Source: an uncultured Collinsella sp.
Lineage (GTDB): Bacteria; Actinomycetota; Coriobacteriia; Coriobacteriales; Coriobacteriaceae
Direction: 5' to 3'
DNA length: 40,433 bases
Assembly (NCBI GenBank): GCA_900541195.1
Contig: UQIY01000018.1
Coordinates: forward strand, 1-40,433
Shown here: piece by piece, positions 25,727-33,960 of the stretch
Position numbering within the stretch: position 1 is the stretch's first letter
How the letters are laid out: every line of letters begins with the position of its first letter
Program-made: the position numbers and the translations under genes
Notes under the pieces: model-generated
Databases searched by the model: none
Seen by the model: the letters and a program-made list of their open reading frames with translations, nothing else
What the model was told of the DNA's origin: nothing

Positions 25727-26575
25727 ATGAGCAAGGCTGATCAACAGTTTGTAGCCATGTGCCGCGATATTCTGGACCATGGCACCACGACCGAGGGCCA
25801 AAAGGTCCGCCCGGTGTGGGAGGACGGCACCCCTGCCTATACCATTAAAAACTTTGGTGTCACGGCCCGCTACGACCTGCGTGAGGAGTTTCCGGCTCTT
25901 ACCCTGCGTCGTACGGCCCTCAAATCTGCCATGGACGAGATCCTATGGATCTATCAGAAGAAGTCCAATAACGTGCATGACCTCAACAGCCATATCTGGG
26001 ATGAGTGGGCCGACGAGACCGGTTCCATCGGCAAGGCCTACGGGTATCAGATTGGGCAGAAGAGCCATTATGCCGAGGGTGACTTTGACCAGATGGACCG
26101 CGTGCTGTACGACCTTAAGAACACGCCGTACAGCCGCCGCATTATGACGAACACCTATGTGTTTAGCGATCTGTCCGAGATGCACCTGTATCCGTGCGCC
26201 TACAGCGTGACGTATAACGTGACGCAGCGCCCGCAGGATGACAAACCGACGCTCAACATGATTCTCAACCAGCGTAGCCAGGACATTTTGGCCGCGAACA
26301 ACTGGAATGTGTGCCAGTATGCCATTTTGCTGATGATGGTCGCGCAGTCGGTCGATATGATCGCTGGCGAGCTGCTGCACGTGATCGCCGATGCCCATAT
26401 TTACGACCGTCATGTCGATATCGTCCGCGAGCTTATCGAGCGTCCGCAGTTTGCGGCTCCCAAGGTAACGCTCAACCCCGATGTGCATGATTTCTACGCG
26501 TTTACGACCGATGATCTGATCGTCGAGGGCTATGAGCACGGCCCGCAGGTCAAGAACATCCCCATTGCGGTGTAG
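25727..26575 (+). CDS. thyA: Thymidylate synthase (ThyA, Bacillus-type)
   Basis: 282-residue folate-dependent enzyme converting dUMP to dTMP. The nucleophile is Cys157 in HLYPCAYSVTYNV, where most ThyA proteins have PPCH...FYV. NQRSQDILAANNWNVCQYA and HVIADAHIYDRHVD are the dUMP-binding blocks, in variant form. The pattern, together with ILWIYQKKSNNVHDLN and NPDVHDFYAFTTDDL, fits the B. subtilis ThyA/phage phi3T subtype better than the E. coli type. The C-terminus IPIAV retains the catalytic terminal Ala-Val. AGGAGGGTCA precedes ATG 25727; the frame extends upstream but that part is the shadow of the divergent gene. folA follows closely. Confidence 0.92.
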   Translation: MSKADQQFVAMCRDILDHGTTTEGQKVRPVWEDGTPAYTIKNFGVTARYDLREEFPALTLRRTALKSAMDEILWIYQKKSNNVHDLNSHIWDEWADETGSIGKAYGYQIGQKSHYAEGDFDQMDRVLYDLKNTPYSRRIMTNTYVFSDLSEMHLYPCAYSVTYNVTQRPQDDKPTLNMILNQRSQDILAANNWNVCQYAILLMMVAQSVDMIAGELLHVIADAHIYDRHVDIVRELIERPQFAAPKVTLNPDVHDFYAFTTDDLIVEGYEHGPQVKNIPIAV

Positions 26576-26584
26576 GTGACGCGC

Positions 26585-27103
26585 ATGACGTGTAAGCTTT
26601 CTGCCATTGTCGCCGTGTGCGATGACTGGGGTATTGGGTGCGAGGGTGACATGGTCGTGTCCAACCGTGCCGACATGCGCCATTTTGTGGCGTGCACCAA
26701 AGGCTGTCCGGTCATTATGGGACGCAAGACGCTGCTGAGTTTTCCCGGCGGGCGTCCGCTTAAGAATCGCCGCAACATTGTGCTCACGCGCGACGAGAGC
26801 TTTGCTGCCGAGGGCGTCGACGTGGTGCATAGCATCGACGAAGCGCTCGCCGCGGTAGCTGATGAACGCGTTGCGTGGGTGATTGGCGGCGGCGAGGTAT
26901 ATCGACAGTTTTTGCCGTATTGCGTCGAGGCCGAGGTTACGCATAACCATTGCGTGCATGACGTGGATACGTGCTTTCCCGATCTGGATGCCGATCCCGC
27001 TTGGGAGATTGCGCGGGCCAGCGAATCGGCGGTTGTCGCTGCCGGAGAGGGCGATGAGGGCCTCAAATATGAGTTCGTGACGTATCGTCGCGTTGATGCG
27101 TAA
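26585..27103 (+). CDS. folA: Dihydrofolate reductase
   Basis: 172-residue enzyme reducing dihydrofolate, the by-product of ThyA, to tetrahydrofolate with NADPH. LSAIVAVCDDWGIGCEGDMVV is the N-terminal substrate/NADPH region. RADMRHFVACTKGCPVIMGRKTLLSFPGGRPL holds the TxGxPVIMGRxTxxS-type block, and AWVIGGGEVYRQFLP is the GG NADPH motif. The ATG at 26585 has AGGTGA 5 nt upstream, overlapping the thyA stop; an in-frame GTG at 26576 is the alternative. thyA-folA adjacency is the standard thymidylate cycle pair. Confidence 0.93.
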   Translation: MTCKLSAIVAVCDDWGIGCEGDMVVSNRADMRHFVACTKGCPVIMGRKTLLSFPGGRPLKNRRNIVLTRDESFAAEGVDVVHSIDEALAAVADERVAWVIGGGEVYRQFLPYCVEAEVTHNHCVHDVDTCFPDLDADPAWEIARASESAVVAAGEGDEGLKYEFVTYRRVDA

Positions 27104-27133
27104 ACCCGATTATCGCTTCGGTATTATCGGGTT
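27103..27133 (+). terminator. Hairpin after folA
   Basis: AACCCGAT and ATCGGGTT form an 8-bp stem, extendable past one mismatch, around a CGCTTCGGT loop. It begins at the folA stop codon. There is no T run, so it may be an mRNA-stabilising hairpin or a weak terminator. Confidence 0.45.
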
Positions 27134-27212
27134 GGAATGAGTGGCGGGGCGGCGCATGGCGTTGCCCCGATATTTGTATAGGTGCTGTAAAGAAGGGTGC
27201 GGGCTGGCTGCT

Positions 27213-28127
27213 ATGACTGATGCCGTTGAGGTTCTGCGAATTGATTCGCTCGAGGACGAGCGGCTCGATGCCTACGTGCGACTGACCGAGCGCGAGCTGC
27301 GCTGCGTGTTGGAGCCGCAAAAGGGCATCTTTATCGCCGAGAGTGCCAAGGTTATTGAGCGCGCGGTCCGTGCCGGATACCAGCCGGTGAGCTTTCTTTT
27401 GGGCGAACGCTGGCTCGATCAGATGATGCCGCTGTTTGAGCGCCTGGTTGTGCGCGAGGACGCCGGCCCTGTTCCTGTGTTCGTTGCCTCCATGGAGCTC
27501 ATGGAGCAATTGACGGGCTTTAACGTGACGCGCGGTGCGCTCGCGGCGTTTCGTCGCCCGCGGCAGATTCCGGTTGATGAGTTCTTGGGCGGCGTCGTCG
27601 AGGCGGCGGAGGAGCGTCCGGTGCGTGTGTGCGTGCTCGAGAGCATTGTCGACCACACCAACGTCGGCGCGATTTTCCGCTCGGCCGCCGCGCTCAATGT
27701 CGACGGCATACTGGTGAGCCCTACGTGCTGTGACCCGCTGTACCGTCGCTCGGCCCGCGTGAGCATGGGGACCGTGTTTCAAGTGCCGTGGACGCGTATT
27801 GGCAGTGAGGCGCGCGTGTGGCCGCATGACGGCCTGGCGGCGCTGCACGATGCCGGTTTTTCGTGTGCCGCCATGGCGTTGACGGACGATTCAGTGTCGT
27901 TGGATGATCCCGCGCTCCAGGAGATTGACCGCCTGGCAATCTTTATGGGCACCGAGGGTGCCGGCCTGGGCGCCAAGACCATCGCGGGCTGCGACCGGGC
28001 CGTGCGCATTCCGATGGCGCACGGGGTCGATTCGCTCAACGTGGCCGCGGCGAGTGCCGTCGCCTTTTGGCAGCTGTGCCCGCATGTGAGCAATGAGTAT
28101 CACTACCAGCCGGGTTTGTATCACTAG
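27213..28127 (+). CDS. TrmH/SpoU-family RNA 2'-O-methyltransferase
   Basis: 304-residue SPOUT-fold methyltransferase. An N-terminal substrate-binding region (RLTERELRCVLEPQKGIFIAESAKVIERAV) is followed by the SpoU catalytic domain. Its motifs are LESIVDHTNVGAIFRSAAALNVDGI (motif 1, with the catalytic Asn/Arg), LAIFMGTEGAGLG (motif 2) and VRIPMAHGVDSLNVAAASAVA (motif 3). The target, tRNA or 23S rRNA ribose, cannot be told from the sequence alone. I chose ATG 27213 by alignment with the usual start of the domain; the nearest Shine-Dalgarno (AAGAAGGG) is about 15 nt away, so an earlier start is possible. Probably read with or after folA. Confidence 0.88.
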   Translation: MTDAVEVLRIDSLEDERLDAYVRLTERELRCVLEPQKGIFIAESAKVIERAVRAGYQPVSFLLGERWLDQMMPLFERLVVREDAGPVPVFVASMELMEQLTGFNVTRGALAAFRRPRQIPVDEFLGGVVEAAEERPVRVCVLESIVDHTNVGAIFRSAAALNVDGILVSPTCCDPLYRRSARVSMGTVFQVPWTRIGSEARVWPHDGLAALHDAGFSCAAMALTDDSVSLDDPALQEIDRLAIFMGTEGAGLGAKTIAGCDRAVRIPMAHGVDSLNVAAASAVAFWQLCPHVSNEYHYQPGLYH

Positions 28128-28180
28128 GCAGATAGTTCGCACCGGGCTCTGACTCGGGGTGTTTCGGTCGACGCCGGTCG

Positions 28181-28190
28181 GTGCTAAGCT
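28181..28190 (+). promoter_or_regulatory. Candidate extended -10 promoter of the MATE gene
   Basis: GTGCTAAGCT, with TG-n then TAAGCT (28185-28190), 63 bp before the MATE start in the only intergenic gap upstream. It resembles the rpoD element. No -35 match. Confidence 0.35.
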
Positions 28191-28252
28191 GCTATTGGTT
28201 TTGGCCTTAAATTGCCGTTTTGTTGTTTGACGTATGCTGGTGGGGAGGGCGT

Positions 28253-29602
28253 GTGGCTAAGAAATCTACGGCTATCGATGTAACGCAGGGTGTTATTTGG
28301 CAGCAGCTGCTTTCGCTGTGCGTTCCCATCTTTTTTAGTTCGTTTTTTCAACAGGCCTACACGCTTATCGGTACCTATATCGTCGGTCAGTTTGGCGGCA
28401 AGCTTGCACTGGGTGGCATTCAGGCCACGATGGTGCTCACCGAGCTCTGCATTGGCTTTTGCGTTGGCGTCGGCGCCGGCTGCGCGGTCATTACCGGTCA
28501 GTATTTTGGCCAGCACGATGATGAGCGACTGAGTCGTTCGGTCCATACGGCCATGACCCTCGCGCTGGTGGGCGGTATCGTTTTCTCGATTCTTGGCATA
28601 GTGTTCGTTGAGCCCATGCTGGTGCTTATGAACACACCGCATGAATTATTGGCCGAGGGCGTGGCCTATGCTCGTTGCTATTTTGCCGCTATGGTTGCGG
28701 CGCTGCTGCTCAATATGGGAACAGCACTGCTGCGCGCCGTGGGCGACACGCGCGGACCTGCTGTGATCATCGCTTCCGGCTGCCTTGTTAATGCGGTGCT
28801 GGATGTCATCTTCGTTGCCGTGCTTCATATGGAGGCTCTGGGCTGCGGCATCGCGGTGGCGCTGACCATTTGCTCCAACGCCACGATGATCGTGATTCGC
28901 ATGATGCACGCACCGGGTGCGTGGCGGCTTTCGCTGTCCAAACTCGGCATTGATCCTGGCATTTGTAAGAGCATGATCTCGTGTGGTCTGCCGCTTGGCT
29001 TTCAGTCTGCTGCGTATTCGATTTCCAACGTTTTGATTCAGGTGTCGGTCAACTCGTTTGGCGCCGATGTCACCACGGCGTGGGGTCTTTCGGGCCGTTT
29101 GGATGGCATTGTCTGGATGGTTACCGAGGCGCTTGGCGTGTCGATCACCACGTTCTCGGCACAGAACTTTGGCGCGCGCAACTACGAGCGCATGCGCAAG
29201 GGCTACCATACGTCGCTCGTGCTGTCGTTTATGCTCATTGGTGGCCTGTCTGCCGTGCTGCTGGTGTTCTCGGGTCCTCTGTCGCGTCTGTTTGTCGACG
29301 ATGCTTCGATTGCGGCGTACACCACGACGATTCTTCATTTCATCGCGCCGTTCTACGCAATCTTCTCGATTATCGAGAACGCGTCGGGCTCTATCCGCGG
29401 CGCCGGCGTGAGCCTTCAGCCCATGCTGCTCACGATTTTTGGCACTGTCGTGCTCAGGGTGATCTGGGTGTTTGCGATTATGCCGTTCGATCCGTCGCTT
29501 GAGCATCTGCTGCTGGTTTACCCCGTAACCTGGCTCATCACAGCTACGATGTTCACCATCTACCACCACAGCGGCAACTGGCTCGGCCGCGCCACTGCCT
29601 AA
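28253..29602 (+). CDS. MATE-family multidrug/toxin efflux transporter
   Basis: 449-residue integral membrane protein with about 12 hydrophobic segments in two homologous halves, the MATE (MatE/NorM/DinF-like) architecture. The first half opens with VIWQQLLSLCVPIFFSSFFQQAYTLIGTYIVGQFGG and includes LLNMGTALLRAVGDTRGPAVI. The second half has MISCGLPLGFQSAAYSISNVLIQ and ALGVSITTFSAQNFGARNYERM, family-typical. Such proteins export cationic drugs or metabolites by Na+ or H+ antiport; the substrate here is unknown. The GTG at 28253 has GGGAGGG just upstream; the frame extends back to 28220 but without a ribosome site. It is monocistronic and convergent with cobO across a large palindrome. Confidence 0.9.
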   Translation: MAKKSTAIDVTQGVIWQQLLSLCVPIFFSSFFQQAYTLIGTYIVGQFGGKLALGGIQATMVLTELCIGFCVGVGAGCAVITGQYFGQHDDERLSRSVHTAMTLALVGGIVFSILGIVFVEPMLVLMNTPHELLAEGVAYARCYFAAMVAALLLNMGTALLRAVGDTRGPAVIIASGCLVNAVLDVIFVAVLHMEALGCGIAVALTICSNATMIVIRMMHAPGAWRLSLSKLGIDPGICKSMISCGLPLGFQSAAYSISNVLIQVSVNSFGADVTTAWGLSGRLDGIVWMVTEALGVSITTFSAQNFGARNYERMRKGYHTSLVLSFMLIGGLSAVLLVFSGPLSRLFVDDASIAAYTTTILHFIAPFYAIFSIIENASGSIRGAGVSLQPMLLTIFGTVVLRVIWVFAIMPFDPSLEHLLLVYPVTWLITATMFTIYHHSGNWLGRATA

Positions 29603-29610
29603 TGACCCGT

Positions 29611-29678
29611 AGGGGACGGAGGAAAACGGATCATTGGCCCGGCGATAAGGCGAAATGATCCGTTTTCCTCCGTCCCCT
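29611..29678. repeat. 25-bp perfect inverted repeat between MATE and cobO
   Basis: Arms at 29611-29635 and 29654-29678 are exact reverse complements (AGGGGACGGAGG... and ...CCTCCGTCCCCT) around an 18-nt loop. It fills the junction of two convergent genes and may act as a bidirectional terminator. Its GGGGAC ends match the other intergenic palindromes in this window. Confidence 0.9.
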
Positions 29679-29687
29679 TTGGATCAA

Positions 29688-30173
29688 TTAGTATTCGATG
29701 CCTTGGCGGGCTAGGAGGCCTTCGTCGAAGTAATGTTTGATGGGACGCATTTCGGTGACCAGGTCGGCAAGATCGGCCAGTGGCAGCAGGCCTCGGCCGG
29801 TGAGCACGAGCTCCGTGGTGGCGGGCTTTATCGCGATCAACGCTTCGACATCCTCGCGCGTCACGAAGCCGCGGCGCATGGCCTCGCCGAGTTCGTCCAA
29901 AATCAGAACGTCGACCTGTGATATCTGCTCGCGCGCCAGCTCCATGATCTGTGCGGCGCAAGCCTCGGGCGTGTCACGGTCGGCCTGTACAATGCGCAGT
30001 CCCAGGCGCGGTGCGGCATCGTGTTCGGCGCAGTGTAGCTTCTTGGCAAACTGCAGCATGAGCACGTTAAGTCCATAGCCCGTGGCGCGCAGCGCGAGCC
30101 CCAGCGCAGCCGTCGTCTTGCCCTTGCCGTCGCCCGTATAGATTTGAACCTTGCCGACTTCCAGTGATGCCAT
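29688..30173 (-). CDS. cobO: Corrinoid adenosyltransferase (CobA/CobO/BtuR)
   Basis: 161-residue ATP:cob(I)alamin adenosyltransferase making adenosylcobalamin. An N-terminal P-loop of the family type, YTGDGKGKTTAALGLALRA, lies at about residues 12-30. VDVLILDELGEAMRRGF is the Walker-B-like block, and TELVLTGRG is the conserved near-C-terminal motif. The start has AAAGGA about 7 nt upstream on the minus strand. It stands alone, with no cobalamin synthesis genes in the window, so it probably adenosylates salvaged corrinoids. It is divergent from ftsH. Confidence 0.93.
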   Translation of the reverse strand: MASLEVGKVQIYTGDGKGKTTAALGLALRATGYGLNVLMLQFAKKLHCAEHDAAPRLGLRIVQADRDTPEACAAQIMELAREQISQVDVLILDELGEAMRRGFVTREDVEALIAIKPATTELVLTGRGLLPLADLADLVTEMRPIKHYFDEGLLARQGIEY

Positions 30174-30265
30174 CTCTGTCCTTTCGTGCCCGGCGTCGGT
30201 TTATCGCCGTCCGGGTTGGGTATTCTAGATAGCATTATCAACCCCAGTAGATGGAGTTCAAGCAG

Positions 30266-32155
30266 ATGGAGATGGATGACAACAAACGTAGACGGAATAT
30301 GATCCTCTACGTGCTCATCGCCTTCGTCGTCTACCTCGTGCTCTCGACCGTTTTGTTCCCCAACATCGGTCACACGCAGCAGATTACGAAGACCGATTAC
30401 TCGACGTTTGTCAAAGCGCTCGAGAAGAAGAGCGTCGACAAGGTCGAATACAATACCGACGATTACACCATTTATTACACCAAAAAGGGCGAGGACGAGA
30501 ACATCGCCTACAAGACGACCGGCGTGCCGAATGATGCTGGCTTTACCGATCGCGTGCTTGAATCCGGTGCGTCCCTGGAGTCGGTCGTTCCCGATAAAAA
30601 CTCGGGTCTGATGACCTACTACCTTCTTACACTCATTCTTCCCATGGCCATCTTCTTCCTCATCGGTTGGTGGCTCAACCGCCGTATGAAGAAGGCCACG
30701 GGTGAGGACGGCCCGTCGATGAACTTTGGCGGCGGCTTTGGCGGCGGCGGACTGGGCAAGTCCGGCGCTCGCGTGATTGCCTCCAAGGATGTTGGCGTGA
30801 CCTTTAAGGACGTCGCCGGCCAGGAAGAGGCCAAGGAGTCCCTCAAGGAGGTCGTCGACTTTCTGGAGAAGCCGCAACGCTACGAGGAAATCGGCGCCAA
30901 ACTGCCGCGCGGCGCTCTCCTTGTCGGCCCTCCGGGCACCGGTAAGACCCTACTCGCCAAGGCCGTTGCCGGCGAGGCAGGCGTGCCGTTCTTTAGCATT
31001 TCGGGTTCTGAGTTCGTCGAGATGTTCGTCGGCCGCGGTGCCGCCAAGGTTCGTGACCTGTTTAAGCAGGCCAAGGAAAAGGCCCCGTGTATCGTCTTTA
31101 TCGACGAGATCGATACCATCGGCAAAAAGCGTGACGGCGGCGGCTTTAGCGGCAACGACGAGCGCGAGCAGACGCTCAACCAGCTGCTGACCGAGATGGA
31201 CGGCTTCGATAACCACAAGGGTATCGTCGTCCTCGCTGCCACCAACCGTCCCGACAGCCTTGACCCGGCCCTGCTGCGCCCCGGCCGCTTTGACCGCCGC
31301 ATTCCCGTTGAGCTGCCCGACCTGACCGGCCGCAAGAATATCCTCGAGCTGCATGCGAAGAGCGTGAAGACGCAGCCGCCGATCGACCTGACAGCGATTG
31401 CCCGCGCCACGCCCGGCGCCTCGGGTGCTGACCTCGCTAACATCATCAACGAGGGCGCCCTGCGTGCCGTCCGCGAGGGTCGCAAGCGCGCCACGCAGGA
31501 CGATTTTGAGGAGTCGGTGGAGGTCGTCATCGCAGGACAGCAGCGTAAGTCCACGGTGCTGTCCGACCACGAGAAGCAGGTCGTTTCTTACCACGAGATC
31601 GGCCATGCCATCGTTGCCGCCCGCCAGAAGGGCTCTGCGCCGGTCACCAAGATCACCATCGTGCCGCGCACGAGCGGTGCTCTGGGCTACACCATGCAGG
31701 TCGAGGAGGACGAGCGCTTCCTGACCACGCGTCAGGAGGTCCTGGACAAGCTCGCGGTCTACTGCGGTGGCCGTGCAGCCGAGGAGCTCATCTTTGGCGA
31801 GATGACGACCGGCGCCGCCAACGATATCGAGCAGGCAACCAAGCTCGCCCGCAACATGGTGACGCGCTTTGGTATGTCCGATGAGTTTGGCATGATGGCA
31901 CTCGGTACCGTCCAGAACGCGTACCTCAACCAGGACACGTCGCTCACCTGCGCCCCCGGTACGGCCGAGCGCGTGGACGCAATTGTCGCCAAGCTGATCG
32001 AGGATGCGCACGACCGCGCCCTGCAGATCCTGAAGGAGAACAAGTTTAAGCTCCATGAGCTGGCTCGTTATCTGTACAAGAAGGAGACGATCACGGGCGA
32101 GGAGTTTATGAATCTCCTCACGCGCGAGAATCCGCTGATGCCTAAGCAGCAGTAG
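30266..32155 (+). CDS. ftsH: ATP-dependent zinc metalloprotease FtsH
   Basis: Membrane-anchored AAA+ protease that degrades misfolded membrane proteins and regulators. Transmembrane helix 1 is at about residues 15-32 (LYVLIAFVVYLVLSTVLF), followed by an extracytoplasmic domain of about 80 residues and helix 2 at about 115-135. A Gly-rich linker follows. The AAA domain has Walker A GPPGTGKT (about 221), Walker B CIVFIDEID and the second region of homology NRPDSLDPALLRPGRFDRR. The protease domain has HEIGH (about 442) as zinc site. The ATG at 30266 has GGAG 9 nt upstream; ATGs at 30251 and 30272 are in frame but less well placed. About 629 residues, normal for FtsH. Confidence 0.96.
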   Translation: MEMDDNKRRRNMILYVLIAFVVYLVLSTVLFPNIGHTQQITKTDYSTFVKALEKKSVDKVEYNTDDYTIYYTKKGEDENIAYKTTGVPNDAGFTDRVLESGASLESVVPDKNSGLMTYYLLTLILPMAIFFLIGWWLNRRMKKATGEDGPSMNFGGGFGGGGLGKSGARVIASKDVGVTFKDVAGQEEAKESLKEVVDFLEKPQRYEEIGAKLPRGALLVGPPGTGKTLLAKAVAGEAGVPFFSISGSEFVEMFVGRGAAKVRDLFKQAKEKAPCIVFIDEIDTIGKKRDGGGFSGNDEREQTLNQLLTEMDGFDNHKGIVVLAATNRPDSLDPALLRPGRFDRRIPVELPDLTGRKNILELHAKSVKTQPPIDLTAIARATPGASGADLANIINEGALRAVREGRKRATQDDFEESVEVVIAGQQRKSTVLSDHEKQVVSYHEIGHAIVAARQKGSAPVTKITIVPRTSGALGYTMQVEEDERFLTTRQEVLDKLAVYCGGRAAEELIFGEMTTGAANDIEQATKLARNMVTRFGMSDEFGMMALGTVQNAYLNQDTSLTCAPGTAERVDAIVAKLIEDAHDRALQILKENKFKLHELARYLYKKETITGEEFMNLLTRENPLMPKQQ

Positions 32156-32181
32156 CGTTGCATTCGGGTCAGTAAATATCG

Positions 32182-32219
32182 ACGCCCCATTTGAGTGCCT
32201 ATCTCAAATGGGGCGTTTT
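32182..32219 (+). terminator. Rho-independent terminator after ftsH
   Basis: Perfect 14-bp stem (32182-32195 with 32203-32216), ACGCCCCATTTGAG and its complement, a 7-nt loop, then TTTTG. It lies 27 bp after ftsH. Confidence 0.92.
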
Positions 32220-32236
32220 GCTTGGGAGGGATATGT

Positions 32237-32692
32237 ATGAAGATCGTGGTGAGTGCCTGTTTGATGGGCGAGAGCTGCAAGTATAACGGCCTCGACAACT
32301 ATCATCGCGAGTTGGTCGAGGCCTGCGAGCGTACAGGGACTGAGGTCCTCTTGGTGTGCCCTGAGGTCTTTGGTGGCTTGCCCACACCGCGCAAGCCGTC
32401 CGAGATTGTGAACGGCGAGGTCCGTACCTGCGAGGGTACCTCAGTCGATCGCGAGTTTCGCCAGGGTGCTCAACGCGCGCTCGATATGTGCGAGCAGGCA
32501 GGCGGCCCGTCCGAGATTGCTGTGTGCGTCTTGCAGGACCGTAGCCCCTCGTGCGGCGCGGGCCGCATCTACGACGGCACCTTTAGCGGAACGCTCACCG
32601 TGGGCAACGGTGTTTTCGTCGACCTGCTCCTGCGCAATGGGTACCGTGTGATCCAAGCGAGTGAATTCGATCCCAGCATGCTGGAGCAATAA
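32237..32692 (+). CDS. DUF523 family protein
   Basis: 151-residue small cytosolic protein of the DUF523 (YbbK-type) family. The family's conserved Cys motifs are present: VVSACLMGESCKYNG at the N-terminus, LLVCPEVFGGLPTPRKPSEI in the middle and CVLQDRSPSCGAGRIYDG towards the C-terminus. Together they suggest a metal- or Fe-S-binding site. The biochemical function of the family is not established to my knowledge. ATG 32237 has GGGAGGG 6 nt upstream; the frame extends back into the ftsH terminator, which is rejected. It is convergent with the alcohol dehydrogenase across another palindrome. Confidence 0.88.
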   Translation: MKIVVSACLMGESCKYNGLDNYHRELVEACERTGTEVLLVCPEVFGGLPTPRKPSEIVNGEVRTCEGTSVDREFRQGAQRALDMCEQAGGPSEIAVCVLQDRSPSCGAGRIYDGTFSGTLTVGNGVFVDLLLRNGYRVIQASEFDPSMLEQ

Positions 32693-32733
32693 AAAACCAC
32701 CACAAAGGTGCCTGTCCCCTTTGTGGTGGTTTT
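32693..32733. repeat. 16-bp perfect inverted repeat between DUF523 and the dehydrogenase
   Basis: AAAACCACCACAAAGG (32693-32708) and CCTTTGTGGTGGTTTT (32718-32733) around a 9-nt loop containing CCTGTCC. It starts at the DUF523 stop and ends 9 bp before the convergent gene's stop. T runs at both ends allow it to terminate both transcripts. The same sequence reappears in opposite orientation at 40379. Confidence 0.92.
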
Positions 32734-32742
32734 GGGCCAGTC

Positions 32743-33825
32743 CTAGAGCGTGTGGCCGTAGGCGTTGGCGGCCTTGATGGCGGCGGCGAACTTCTCGTCA
32801 GTGAAGGGCTCCGGGTTTCCCTGCTTCCACTCGTTGGTGGCGTGCGCGTACTCGCACAGGGCCGGGATATCGGACTCGGAAAGCCCGACCTGCTCAAGCG
32901 TCACGGGCAGGCCCATCTGCTTGTTAAAGGCCGCGTAGCGCTCAAGGTTCTCGGTATCGCCCGTATAGGCAAACAGCACGAGCACGCCCAAGCTCACGAC
33001 CTCGCCGTGCAGGTAGGTGCCCTCACGCGGAATGCTGCAGGTGGCGTTGTAGAACGCGTGCGCCACGCTCGAGTTGTAGTAGTAATCATTCTGGTTGGTC
33101 AGGTTGGAGACGTAGCCCGTGTTGACCACGATATCGAGCGCGATTTGCTTGACGGCCTCGCTCGACAGGTTCTGGCGCACGTCCTCAAGACCCTGAACGC
33201 CGTAGGTGAACAGCGGCTCGGAGCAGGTGTGGGCGAGTGCCAGGCCAAGACCGGCGGTGTGCTCCAAATTACCGGCGCTCGTGGCGTACTCGACCTCGGG
33301 CTGCTTAGACAGGGCATCGCCTACGCCGGCCCAGAAGTACTCCGCCGGAGCCTCGGCGATGATCTTGGGGTTGATGAAGATGTGCGCCGGTCGGTTGGGG
33401 TACGAATAGCCCTCGAGCGAGCCGTCGTCGTTGTACACGACGGCAATGGCGGTCGCGGCGGAGCAGTTGGAGCAGATCGTCGGGACGGTGAAGACGATCT
33501 TCTTGAGCTCGATGGCTGCGGTCTTTACGGTGTCGAGCGCCTTGCCGCCGCCGCAGGCGATGAGCACGTCGGCTTCTTGGCAGGCAGGGGAGTTCACGAC
33601 TTTGGCGATATTGGCGCGCGTGCTGTTGGTGCCGTAGACGCGCGTCTCCAGAATCTCGACGTCCGTATTCGCAAGGGCGGCCTCAATACTGGGCAGCGCC
33701 GCAGCCAGGGCTCTCTTGCCGCCAATGATGGCGACCTTGGTCGCTCCGTACTCTGCCAGTGCGGAGGGCAGCTCGGTAAAGCAATCCTCGCCGACGGTAT
33801 AGTCGCTCATTCCAATTGTGCGCAT
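32743..33825 (-). CDS. Iron-containing alcohol dehydrogenase family protein (GldA/YbdH-like)
   Basis: 360-residue group III dehydrogenase. The NAD(P)-binding N-domain has KVAIIGGKRAL and the family GGG loop VLIACGGGKALDTVKTA (about residues 90-105), then VPTICSNCSAATAIAVVYNDDG. The metal site is suggested by AGVGDALSKQPE (Asp), SVAHAFYN (His, about 253) and YLHGEVVSLG (His, about 272). The CSNCSAATAIAVVYNDDG segment is closer to YbdH-type oxidoreductases than to glycerol dehydrogenase (TDAPCS), so the substrate may be a hydroxycarboxylate or another polyol rather than glycerol. Start ATG with AGAAGG 6 nt upstream on the minus strand. It is divergent from the ileS leader. Confidence 0.87.
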   Translation of the reverse strand: MRTIGMSDYTVGEDCFTELPSALAEYGATKVAIIGGKRALAAALPSIEAALANTDVEILETRVYGTNSTRANIAKVVNSPACQEADVLIACGGGKALDTVKTAAIELKKIVFTVPTICSNCSAATAIAVVYNDDGSLEGYSYPNRPAHIFINPKIIAEAPAEYFWAGVGDALSKQPEVEYATSAGNLEHTAGLGLALAHTCSEPLFTYGVQGLEDVRQNLSSEAVKQIALDIVVNTGYVSNLTNQNDYYYNSSVAHAFYNATCSIPREGTYLHGEVVSLGVLVLFAYTGDTENLERYAAFNKQMGLPVTLEQVGLSESDIPALCEYAHATNEWKQGNPEPFTDEKFAAAIKAANAYGHTL

Positions 33826-33946
33826 AGGTACCTTCTTTCGTGAGATAGAGTGCTTTCAGGTATTTTGCCCCTAGAGAATGCTCGCGACCACGATTAATTT
33901 CCAAAATATGAAACCAATATTGAGGGTTTTTCGCCGGCGCGGAACG

Positions 33947-33955
33947 TGCTAGCAT
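33947..33955 (+). promoter_or_regulatory. Candidate extended -10 promoter of the ileS leader
   Basis: TGCTAGCAT: TG-n then TAGCAT (33950-33955), just before the T-box leader. A T-run (33927-33931) is in the -35 position but the match is poor. Confidence 0.4.
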
Positions 33956-33960
33956 ACTCG

